In this document: positions 42,411 to 49,740 of the stretch, in pieces
How the letters are laid out: the number at the start of each line of letters is the position of its first letter
How positions within the stretch are numbered: position 1 is the stretch's first letter
Source of the DNA: Duganella aquatilis
GTDB taxonomy: Bacteria > Pseudomonadota > Gammaproteobacteria > Burkholderiales > Burkholderiaceae_D
Assembly (NCBI RefSeq): GCF_009674565.1
Contig: NZ_WKJL01000021.1
Location: forward strand, 39,307-103,306
Direction: 5' to 3'
DNA: 64,000 bases
Notes under the pieces: generated by a model
Databases searched by the model: none
Seen by the model: only the letters and a program-made list of their open reading frames with translations
Told to the model about the DNA's origin: nothing
Translations under genes and position numbers: made by a program

Positions 42411-42439
42411 TTGACAGTGCGTACGCATAAGCGTACGTT
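42411..42439 (+). promoter_or_regulatory. Promoter and operator of the yefM-yoeB locus
   Basis: A perfect -35 TTGACA (42411-42416) is followed after 17 bp by TACGTT (42434-42439), a poor -10. Two CGTACG palindromes (42420-42425 and 42432-42437), centred 12 bp apart and within a larger dyad CGTACGC-ATAA-GCGTACG, cover the spacer and -10. This geometry resembles the E. coli yefM operator, where two palindromes with GTAC cores lie side by side. Confidence 0.7.
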
Positions 42440-42465
42440 TGCTTGCATTATCCCAAGGAGTCGTC

Positions 42466-42708
42466 ATGGACACCATTTCCGCCAGCGAAGCCCGCGCCCG
42501 GCTGTATAACCTGATCGACGAAACTGCGGCCAGTCATGCGCCGGTCACCATCACCGGCAAACGCAATAACGCGGTGCTGGTCTCTGCCGAGGACTGGGCC
42601 GCCATCCAGGAAACCTTGCATTTGATGTCGGTGCCGGGCATGCGTGAGTCCATCATCGCCGCCCGCGCGGAACCGCTGGAGGAAAGCAGCAAGGAATTGA
42701 ACTGGTGA
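42466..42708 (+). CDS. yefM: YefM-type antitoxin (Phd/YefM family)
   Basis: The 80-residue protein shows the Phd/YefM fold: DNA-binding N-terminal half with ISASEARARLYNLIDE and ITGKRNNAVLVSAEDWAAIQETLHL, then a toxin-binding C-terminal tail rich in Glu. Start ATG 42466 follows CAAGGAG (42454-42460) at good spacing; the upstream TTG at 42439 is too early. All conserved features are present, so the antitoxin looks intact and could still bind its operator. The stop overlaps the toxin start as GTGA. Confidence 0.92.
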   Translation: MDTISASEARARLYNLIDETAASHAPVTITGKRNNAVLVSAEDWAAIQETLHLMSVPGMRESIIAARAEPLEESSKELNW

Positions 42709-42896
42709 GCTGGCAACTGGTGTATTCGCGCCAGGCGCAAAAAGACGCGAAAAAATTGGCGGCCGCACATCTGAAGAAACAAACACAGGCGCTGCTGGAC
42801 ATCCTGGCAAACGATCTGTTTGCCCGTCCGCCGCGGTTCGAAAACTGGTCGGCGATCTGGCGGGTACGTATTCACGGCGGGACGCATTACCAATAA
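42705..42896 (+). pseudogene. yoeB: Degraded YoeB/Txe-type mRNA interferase toxin
   Basis: The frame starts at GTG 42705 (GTGA overlap with yefM) and is normal for about 45 residues (SWQLVYSRQAQKDAKKLAAAH). At the A run 42842-42845 one base is missing: adding an A restores the family sequence FEKLVGDLAGTYSRR in the next frame. About 20 residues that should follow (the I-x-x-x-HRLVY core and next strands) are then absent, and the frame ends with THYQ, equivalent to the usual C-terminal THYE. Length is 63 instead of about 85 residues. The active-site Glu/Arg region is therefore garbled or lost, and the toxin is very probably inactive. Confidence 0.82.
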
Positions 42897-42900
42897 AACA

Positions 42901-43626
42901 TCAGTGAATGATGCGCGCCAAGAAGTCGCGGGCGCGGTCGGTTTTCGGGGCCTGGAAGAATTCGTCCTTGCCGCTGTCCTCCAGAATCGCGCCCTGGTCC
43001 ATGAACACCACGCGGTTGGCCACCTTGCGGGCAAAGCCCATTTCGTGGGTCACCACCATCATCGTCATGCCCTCCTGCGCCAGGCCGACCATCACGTCCA
43101 GCACTTCGTTGATCATTTCCGGGTCCAGCGCCGAGGTCGGCTCGTCGAACAGCATGGCGATCGGGTCCATGGCCAGTGCGCGGGCGATCGCCACCCGCTG
43201 CTGCTGCCCGCCGGAAAGCTGGCCGGGGAACTTGTCCTGCTGCGCCAGCAGGCCGACGCGGTCCAGATACTGCAGGCCGCGCGCGTTGGCCTCGTCCGCG
43301 CTGCGGCCCAGCACCTTGATCTGGCCCAGGGTCAGGTTGTCGCGCACCGACAAATGCGGGAACAGCTCGAAGTTCTGGAACACCATGCCGATGCGCGCGC
43401 GCAGCGCCGGCAGGTCGGTGTTTTTGGCGCCGACCGAGGTGCCGTCGACGATAATTTCGCCCTGCTGGAACGGTTCCAGCCCGTTGACGGTCTTAATCAG
43501 GGTCGACTTGCCGGAACCGGACGGCCCGCAAATCACCATCACATCGCCTTTTTTAACGCCAGTCGTGCAGTCTTTCAGCACCTGGAATTGACCATACCAC
43601 TTGCTGATGTTTTTGATTTCGATCAT
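42901..43626 (-). CDS. Polar amino acid ABC transporter ATP-binding protein (GltL/GlnQ type)
   Basis: The 241-residue ATPase has Walker A GPSGSGKST (34-42), Q-loop, signature LSGGQQQR, Walker B MLFDEPTSALDP and the H-loop VVTHEMGFA. It closely follows GltL (glutamate/aspartate import). No binding protein or permease gene is next to it, so it must partner with components encoded elsewhere, or it is a remnant of a gltIJKL cluster. Its stop lies 4 bp from the decayed toxin gene on the other strand. Confidence 0.9.
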   Translation of the reverse strand: MIEIKNISKWYGQFQVLKDCTTGVKKGDVMVICGPSGSGKSTLIKTVNGLEPFQQGEIIVDGTSVGAKNTDLPALRARIGMVFQNFELFPHLSVRDNLTLGQIKVLGRSADEANARGLQYLDRVGLLAQQDKFPGQLSGGQQQRVAIARALAMDPIAMLFDEPTSALDPEMINEVLDVMVGLAQEGMTMMVVTHEMGFARKVANRVVFMDQGAILEDSGKDEFFQAPKTDRARDFLARIIH

Positions 43627-43671
43627 AAGTAAATAGATTATTTTGCAGCCTGTGGCTGGCCCGCCGCGCGC

Positions 43672-43700
43672 TTGACAGCGCCCGTGCCCACAAGGATACT
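43672..43700 (+). promoter_or_regulatory. Sigma-70 promoter of the symporter gene
   Basis: A perfect TTGACA (43672-43677) and GATACT (43695-43700, 4/6) are separated by 17 bp. The leader to the ATG at 43834 is about 127 nt. The rest of 43627-43833 shows nothing else that I can support. Confidence 0.6.
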
Positions 43701-43833
43701 GCGGAACTTGCCAATAGTTTCAGCAGCCGGCGCACCCAAAACCGGCTGTTGCCATCGCTAAGAAGAACGCAGCGGCGGCCACCCTGCTCGCTGCGCAGGC
43801 CCAGAGAGACACTACCACAGGAAGCCCGAACAC

Positions 43834-45078
43834 ATGAACAAACAAAGCCGATTGACCACCTACATCCTCATCGGACTGGCGCTAGGCGTCATCACGGGCT
43901 ATCTCGCCTACGGCAATATGACCGAGGCCGGCCGTATCAGCCTGGCCGACACGCTGACGCTGATTACCACGCTGTTCCTGCGCCTGATCAAGATGATCAT
44001 CGCACCGCTGGTATTTTCCACGCTGGTGTGCGGCATTGCCAAGATGGGCGATGCGACCGCCGTCGGCCGCGTCGGCATCAAGACGCTGGGCTGGTTCTTC
44101 ATCGCCTCGGTGATGTCGCTGACGCTGGGCCTGATCCTGGTCAATCTGTTCCGTCCCGGCGACGCGCTGCTGGGCCACATGGCCGCCACCGCCGCCAAGA
44201 CCGACCTGGCCACCTCCAGCCTGACGCTGAAAGACTTCGTCACCCACCTGGTACCGGCGTCCATCGTCGAGGGCATGGCCAAGAATGAAATCCTGCAGAT
44301 CGTGATCTTCTCGCTGTTCTTCGGTTCGGCCGCCGCGGCCGTGGGTCCGAAGGCCAATGTGCTGATCGAAGCGCTGGACGGCGTTGCCCACGTCATGCTG
44401 AAGGTCACCGGCTACGTGATGAAATTCGCGCCGTTCGCGGTGTTTGCGGCGGTGGCCGGCACCATCGCCAAGAGCGGCCTGGGCGTGCTGTCGACCTACG
44501 GCGTGTTCATGGCCGAGTTCTACTTCGGCATCGCGCTGCTGTGGGCGCTGCTGATCTTCATCGGCTTCCTGTTCCTGAAAGGCCGCATCTTCGCGCTGAT
44601 GCGTGAAATGCGCAGCCCGGCGCTGCTGGCGTTCTCGACCGCGTCGAGCGAAGCGGCGTATCCGAAAACGCTGGAAGGCCTGGAGCGTTTCGGCGTGCGC
44701 AACCGCATCGCCTCGTTCGTGCTGCCGATCGGCTACTCGTTCAACCTGGACGGCTCGATGATGTACTGCACCTTCGCCACCGTGTTCATCGCGCAGGCGT
44801 ATGGCATCGAAATGTCGCTGGGCCAGCAGATGACCATGATGGCGGTGCTGATGCTGACCTCGAAGGGCATGGCCGGCGTGCCGCGCGCCTCGCTGGTGGT
44901 GATCGCCGCGACGCTGGGCCAGTTCAATATTCCGGAAGCCGGCATGCTGCTGCTGCTGGGCATCGACCACTTCCTCGACATGGCGCGCTCCGCGACCAAC
45001 GTCATCGGCAACGGCATCGCCACCGCCGTCGTCGCCAAGTGGGAAGGCGAGATGGATCCGCCGAAAGAAGCGGTATAA
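43834..45078 (+). CDS. Dicarboxylate/amino acid:cation symporter (DAACS family)
   Basis: The 414-residue protein has the DctA/GltP fold: about eight membrane helices, the serine-rich hairpin AFSTASSEAAYPKTLE, the NLDGSMMYCTFATVFIAQAYG signature (two motifs) and the substrate site GMAGVPRASLVV and DHFLDMARSATNVIGNGIA. It imports C4-dicarboxylates or glutamate/aspartate with Na+ or H+. Which one cannot be decided. Ribosome site AGGAAG precedes the ATG at 43834, and a strong terminator follows. Confidence 0.92.
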   Translation: MNKQSRLTTYILIGLALGVITGYLAYGNMTEAGRISLADTLTLITTLFLRLIKMIIAPLVFSTLVCGIAKMGDATAVGRVGIKTLGWFFIASVMSLTLGLILVNLFRPGDALLGHMAATAAKTDLATSSLTLKDFVTHLVPASIVEGMAKNEILQIVIFSLFFGSAAAAVGPKANVLIEALDGVAHVMLKVTGYVMKFAPFAVFAAVAGTIAKSGLGVLSTYGVFMAEFYFGIALLWALLIFIGFLFLKGRIFALMREMRSPALLAFSTASSEAAYPKTLEGLERFGVRNRIASFVLPIGYSFNLDGSMMYCTFATVFIAQAYGIEMSLGQQMTMMAVLMLTSKGMAGVPRASLVVIAATLGQFNIPEAGMLLLLGIDHFLDMARSATNVIGNGIATAVVAKWEGEMDPPKEAV

Positions 45079-45090
45079 GCTATTCCAGAC

Positions 45091-45115
45091 AAGGCCACCT
45101 TCGGGTGGCCTTTTT
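45091..45115 (+). terminator. Rho-independent terminator of the symporter gene
   Basis: The 9-bp stem AAGGCCACC / GGTGGCCTT with a TTCG tetraloop is followed by TTTTTC, 12 bp after the symporter stop. It may also help end the minus-strand transcript of the small genes that begin at 45677. Confidence 0.92.
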
Positions 45116-45117
45116 CA

Positions 45118-45318
45118 TTACAGCCAGGTGCGTTTGCCTTCCGGCTTGGCGCCCATCTCCCGCAACCGGCGCCGCAGGCGGGCGTTGTCCGCGATGGTGC
45201 AAATCAGCGTCAGCAAGATGATGATGTTGAGCGCGTCGCTGCCGAAGTACCTGAAGAACAGCGCTGCGCCGCCGGCGCAAAGCAGTCCGGCAATCAATAA
45301 CATCAATCCGTCTTTCAT
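45118..45318 (-). CDS. Small two-helix membrane protein (66 aa)
   Basis: The 66-residue product has two hydrophobic segments (about 4-24 and 29-44) and a basic C-terminus NARLRRRLREMGAKPEGKRTWL. Its start overlaps the stop of the next gene upstream as ATGA, so the two are translationally coupled. No family is recognised. Confidence 0.62.
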   Translation of the reverse strand: MKDGLMLLIAGLLCAGGAALFFRYFGSDALNIIILLTLICTIADNARLRRRLREMGAKPEGKRTWL

Positions 45319-45677
45319 TTTCCCCTCCGTTTATAAATCTCCGGATGGCGCACCAGCAGTCCCGGCAACCAGGGACGATGCAGGTGATTCATCTGCGCAT
45401 TAAGCAAGACATCGGCAATAGAAGTGCCGTTCGCCAAACTTCTGCCGGTAGCCACCGCAATACTCCCAATGACGGCGCCAACGTAAAACGATGCACTCAT
45501 GGCCCCGATGACAGCCAACTTTTCGCCCCGAATGCCAGCGCCAATCATCTCCATAACCGTCACTTTTTTCCCAAACCGCTCAAGTAGCGCAATCAGGGTG
45601 GACGCCGAACCAAGCGCTAGCTGAACGTTACCATACAGGCTTTCCGGGGCAGATCGGAGGATAGTCCGCAAAAACAT
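45315..45677 (-). CDS. Hypothetical membrane protein with small-residue-rich helices (120 aa)
   Basis: The 120-residue product has an N-terminal amphipathic part and two hydrophobic helices (about 22-34 and 52-78, KLAVIGAMSASFYVGAVIGSIAVATG) rich in Gly, Ala and Ser, followed by SIADVLLNAQMNHLHRPWLPGLLVRHPEIY. It begins the two-gene unit with the 66-residue protein. I do not recognise a characterised family. Composition matches neighbouring genes except for slightly lower GC. A membrane-associated role is all that can be claimed. Confidence 0.62.
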   Translation of the reverse strand: MFLRTILRSAPESLYGNVQLALGSASTLIALLERFGKKVTVMEMIGAGIRGEKLAVIGAMSASFYVGAVIGSIAVATGRSLANGTSIADVLLNAQMNHLHRPWLPGLLVRHPEIYKRRGK

Positions 45678-45815
45678 GATGCACCTTGCTGCACCTCATA
45701 GCAAGCAAGCGCGGCGCTTGCGCGGAATCGTTATCCTGCTTGGCGGTTTTCGTAATTGCGATGGCGTACAGCTTGATGCACCATCGGGGAATAATTCGAT
45801 GACGGTGGAGACGAT

Positions 45816-47384
45816 ATGACTGCTTCGCGGCGCACTGCGCTGAAGACTTTGTTGGCCGGCGCGGCAGTGGCGCCGCAATTGGCGACGGCGGCGGCCGAGC
45901 CGAAATGGGGACGCGGCGTCGAAGGCCAGCGCAAGGCGGACCTGGGCAACGGCACCTTCCTCAACCCCATCCTGGCCGGCGACCATCCCGATCCCACCAT
46001 CCTCAAGGACGGCGACGATTACTACATGACGTTTTCGTCCTTCCTGGCCTACCCCGGCGTCATCATCTGGCACTCCCAGGATCTGGTGAACTGGCAGCCC
46101 ATCGGCCCGGCGCTGACCAAGCCGCTCGGCAGCATCTGGGCCATGGACCTGGTCAGGCACAAGGGCCGCTACTACATCTACATCCCCGCCGGCAGCAGCA
46201 TCTACGTGATCTGGGCCGACAACATCAAAGGTCCATGGAGCGATCCGATCGACCTCAAGATCGAAGGCGCCATCGATCCCGGCCACGCCGTCGGCGAAGA
46301 CGGCAAGCGCTACCTGTTCGTCAACGGCGTGCGCCGCATCGCCCTCACCGACGACGGCTTGGCCACCGCCGGCAAGCTGGAAAAAGTCTACGAACCATGG
46401 CGCTACCCGCAGGACTGGGTGGTGGAGATGTTCGCTCCCGAAGGCCCCAAGCTGCTCAAGCGCGGCGAATGGTTTTACCTGGTGATGGCGGTCGGCGGCA
46501 CTTCCGGCCCGCCCACCAGCCACATGGTGATCGCCGCCCGTTCGCGCTCCATCCACGGCCCATGGGAAAACCATCCAGACAACCCGCTGGTGCGCACCCG
46601 CAGCGCCGAAGAGAAATGGTGGTCGCGCGGCCACGCCACGCTGGTCGAAGGCCCGGCCGGCGACTGGTGGATGGTCTACCACGGCTACGAAAACGGCTAC
46701 CGCACGCTGGGCCGCCAATGCCTGCTTGAGCCGATCGAATGGACCAGCGACGGCTGGTTCAAAGCCAGAGGCGGCGACCTGTCCGCACCACTGCCGATGC
46801 CGAAGAAAGGCAAGGCAGTCCCGCACAACTTCGCCCGGTCCGATGATTTCAAAACACTGAGATTCGGCGTGCAATGGAGCTTCTTCAATCCGGGACCGGA
46901 TGAAATGAAACGCGTGCAGCACACACCGGGCGTGCTGGCCATTCGCGGCAAAGGCACGTCGCCGGTGGACTCGTCGCCGTTGACCTTCATCGCCGGCGAC
47001 CGCGCCTACGAAGCCACTATCACATTGGACATCGGCGCCGATGCCGAAGGCGGCCTGCTATTGCACTACAACGAGCGCGCCTACGTCGGCATCGGCTTCA
47101 CGCCGACGCAGATGAAAACCTTCCAGCACTCGCAGGAGCAAAGCTGGATGCGCGAGAAGATGGAGGTCGCCACCGTGCATATCCGCGTCCGCAACGACCG
47201 CCACATCGTCACCTTCCACTACTCGCTGGACGGGAAGAACTGGGTGCAGCATCCGTGGCAGATGGAAGTCTCGGGCCTGCACCACAACGTGTTCGGCGGC
47301 TTCGCCAGCCTGCAACCCGGCATCTACAGCGCGGGAACAGGCGTGGTGAAGATGCGCGATTTCCGGTATCGCGCGCTGGCTTAG
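45816..47384 (+). CDS. Exported glycoside hydrolase, family 43 type
   Basis: The 522-residue protein begins with a twin-arginine signal (SRRTALKTLLAGAAVAPQLATA, broken over residues 4-25), then a five-bladed beta-propeller catalytic domain (about 48-330) in which HPDPTILKDGDDYYM carries the likely catalytic base D59 and YPQDWVVEMFAPEGPKLL the acid region, and a C-terminal beta-sandwich (about 345-520) of the DUF1349 / GH43 accessory kind. Family members cleave arabinans, xylans or galactans. Export by the Tat route to the periplasm is predicted. The stop overlaps the converging ABC gene by 4 nt. Confidence 0.9.
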   Translation: MTASRRTALKTLLAGAAVAPQLATAAAEPKWGRGVEGQRKADLGNGTFLNPILAGDHPDPTILKDGDDYYMTFSSFLAYPGVIIWHSQDLVNWQPIGPALTKPLGSIWAMDLVRHKGRYYIYIPAGSSIYVIWADNIKGPWSDPIDLKIEGAIDPGHAVGEDGKRYLFVNGVRRIALTDDGLATAGKLEKVYEPWRYPQDWVVEMFAPEGPKLLKRGEWFYLVMAVGGTSGPPTSHMVIAARSRSIHGPWENHPDNPLVRTRSAEEKWWSRGHATLVEGPAGDWWMVYHGYENGYRTLGRQCLLEPIEWTSDGWFKARGGDLSAPLPMPKKGKAVPHNFARSDDFKTLRFGVQWSFFNPGPDEMKRVQHTPGVLAIRGKGTSPVDSSPLTFIAGDRAYEATITLDIGADAEGGLLLHYNERAYVGIGFTPTQMKTFQHSQEQSWMREKMEVATVHIRVRNDRHIVTFHYSLDGKNWVQHPWQMEVSGLHHNVFGGFASLQPGIYSAGTGVVKMRDFRYRALA

Positions 47385-49216
47385 GCGACGGCGTCCTCTT
47401 CGTCCGTCTCATCCGCCTTGGCCTGCTGGCGTTCCCACATCTGGGCGTACAGGCCATTGGCCGCCAGCAGCGACTGATGCGTGCCGCGTTCCACGATGCG
47501 GCCGTGGTCCAGCACCAGGATCTGCTGCGCATCGGCCACCGTGGACAGGCGGTGTGCGATCACCATCGTCGTGCGCGTGCGCGAGATTTCCTTCAACTGT
47601 GCCTGGATCGCCTGTTCGGCCTTGGAGTCCAGCGCCGACGTGGCTTCATCGAAGATCAGGATGGCCGGATTTTTCAGCAGCGTGCGCGCGATCGCCACGC
47701 GCTGCTTCTCGCCGCCGGAGAGCTTCAGGCCGCGCTCACCGACCATGGTCTTGTAGCCGTCCGGCAGACTGTCGATGAAGTCGTGGATCGATGCGGCGCG
47801 CGCCGCGGCCACGATCTCGTCGTGCGTGGCGCCCGGCTTGCCGTAGGCGATGTTGTATTCGATGGTGTCGTTGAACAGCACTGTATCCTGCGGCACGATG
47901 CCGATCGCGTGGCGCACCGAATCCTGCGTCAGCGAACGCAGATCCTGGCCGTCGATGGTGATGCCGCCGGCGTTCACCTCATAGAAGCGGAACAGCAGGC
48001 GTGACAAGGTGGACTTGCCGGAACCGCTGTGGCCCACCACCGCCGTCGTGGTGCCCGGCGGGATGGTGAAGTCCACATCGAACAGGATCTGGCGCTTCGG
48101 ATCGTAGCTGAAGTCCACGTGGTTGAAGCGCACCTGTGCGCCATGCGTCACCAGCGGCTGCGCATCCGGCGCATCGGCGATCTCGCGGTTCTGGTCCAGC
48201 AACGAGAACAGCTTCTCCATGTCGGCCAGGCTTTGCTTGATTTCGCGGTAGATCACGCCAAGGAAGTTGAGCGGAATGTACAGCTGGATCATGAAGGAGT
48301 TGACCAGCACCAGATCGCCCAGCGTCATCTTGCCTTCAATGACGCCGACGGTGGCGCGCCACAGGATCAGCGTCACCGCCACGGCGATGATCATCGACTG
48401 GCCGGTGTTCAGCAGCGACAGCGAGGTTTGCGACTTGACGGCGGCGCTTTCGTAGTTCTGCAAGCCTTCGTCATAGCGCCTGGCTTCGTACTCCTCGTTG
48501 CCGAAGTACTTCACCGTTTCGTAGTTGATCAGCGAGTCGATGGCCTTGGTGTTGGCCTTGGAATCCAGCTCGTTCATGGTGCGGCGGAAGTGCGTGCGCC
48601 AGTTGGTGATGATGATGGTGAAGCTGATGTACGACACCAGCGCCACAAAGGTGATCACCGAGAACCAGATGTCGTAGTGCGTGACCAGGTAGCCCAGCAC
48701 CAGCGTGATCTCCACCAGCGTCGGCAGGATGTTGAACAGCGTGTACGAAATCAGCGAACCGACGGCGCGCGTGCCGCGTTCGATATCGCGCGTCATGCCG
48801 CCGGTCTGGCGGTTCAGGTGGAAGCGCAGCGACAGCGCATGCAGATGACGGAACACCTGCAGCGCGATGGTGCGCACCGCGCGCTGCGTCACGCGCGCAA
48901 ACAGGAATTCGCGCAGCTCGGTGAACAGCGTGGTCGACACGCGCAGCACCCCGTAGGCCACCAGTGCCCCCAGCGGCAGCACCAGCAAGGCCTGCGGATG
49001 GGATGGCGAAATGGTCAGCGAATCGATCAGCTTCTTCATCACCACCGGCACGCCGACGTTGGCCAGCTTGGCGCCGACCAGGCAACCCAGCGCCAGCAGC
49101 ACGCGCCATTTGTAGACGAACAGGTAGGGCAGCAGTGTTTTTAAAGTAGCGGTATCGCTGCGGGCGGGAGCGGCTTTACTGGCGGAGGCTGGCGGGGATT
49201 CGGAGTAACGGCGCAT
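47381..49216 (-). CDS. Atm1/ABCB7-type ABC exporter (fused permease-ATPase)
   Basis: The 611-residue protein has six membrane helices (about 30-330) and a C-terminal ATPase with Walker A GHSGSGKS, signature LSGGEKQR and Walker B ILIFDEATSALDS. The stretches RHLHALSLRFHLNRQTGGMTRDIERG and NEEYEARRYDEGLQNYE mark the Atm1/HMT1 branch, which exports glutathione-linked metals or Fe-S precursors. ATG 49216 (MRRYSESPP) is chosen; its ribosome site is weak, and a TTG ten codons upstream remains possible. Confidence 0.9.
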   Translation of the reverse strand: MRRYSESPPASASKAAPARSDTATLKTLLPYLFVYKWRVLLALGCLVGAKLANVGVPVVMKKLIDSLTISPSHPQALLVLPLGALVAYGVLRVSTTLFTELREFLFARVTQRAVRTIALQVFRHLHALSLRFHLNRQTGGMTRDIERGTRAVGSLISYTLFNILPTLVEITLVLGYLVTHYDIWFSVITFVALVSYISFTIIITNWRTHFRRTMNELDSKANTKAIDSLINYETVKYFGNEEYEARRYDEGLQNYESAAVKSQTSLSLLNTGQSMIIAVAVTLILWRATVGVIEGKMTLGDLVLVNSFMIQLYIPLNFLGVIYREIKQSLADMEKLFSLLDQNREIADAPDAQPLVTHGAQVRFNHVDFSYDPKRQILFDVDFTIPPGTTTAVVGHSGSGKSTLSRLLFRFYEVNAGGITIDGQDLRSLTQDSVRHAIGIVPQDTVLFNDTIEYNIAYGKPGATHDEIVAAARAASIHDFIDSLPDGYKTMVGERGLKLSGGEKQRVAIARTLLKNPAILIFDEATSALDSKAEQAIQAQLKEISRTRTTMVIAHRLSTVADAQQILVLDHGRIVERGTHQSLLAANGLYAQMWERQQAKADETDEEDAVA

Positions 49217-49277
49217 GGCGGATATCGGCTTTTTATGGTTCAATCCCGATAATTGTAGCCCCTGAAGAGAAATCACG

Positions 49278-49727
49278 ATGACCACGCCCGAAAATCCCGC
49301 CCCGATCGCCGTTACCACCGTCAACCGCGGCCTGCCCGCCGGGAAGATGCCGGAACTGCGCATGATGCCTTCGCCGTCGGACGCCAACGTCTACGGCGAC
49401 GTGTTCGGCGGCTGGATCATGGCCCAGGTGGACATCGCCGGCTCGCTGCCGGCCACGCGCCGCGCCAATGGCCGCGTCGCCACCATCGCCGTGAATTCCT
49501 TCGTGTTCAAGAATCCGGTATTCGTCGGCGACCTGCTGTCGTTTTATGCTGATATTACCAAGGTTGGCAATACGTCCATTACCGTGCAGGTCGAGGTGTA
49601 TGCGGAACGCAACCGCCTGCAGGCCGACACCGTGAAGGTGACCGAAGCCACGCTGACCTACGTCGCCACCGATTCCGACCGCAAACCGCGCAAGGTGCCG
49701 CCGATCGAAACGCTGATCCACTCGTAA
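49278..49727 (+). CDS. yciA: Acyl-CoA thioesterase YciA
   Basis: The 149-residue hotdog-fold enzyme hydrolyses acyl-CoA esters. It shows the conserved DANVYGDVFGGWIMAQVDIAG with the catalytic Asp/Gly helix, followed by NSFVFKNPVFVGDLLSFYADI. It lies 13 bp before the PhoD-like gene on the same strand, likely as an operon, and diverges from the ABC exporter. Confidence 0.93.
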   Translation: MTTPENPAPIAVTTVNRGLPAGKMPELRMMPSPSDANVYGDVFGGWIMAQVDIAGSLPATRRANGRVATIAVNSFVFKNPVFVGDLLSFYADITKVGNTSITVQVEVYAERNRLQADTVKVTEATLTYVATDSDRKPRKVPPIETLIHS

Positions 49728-49740
49728 GCGCAAGGAGCGC

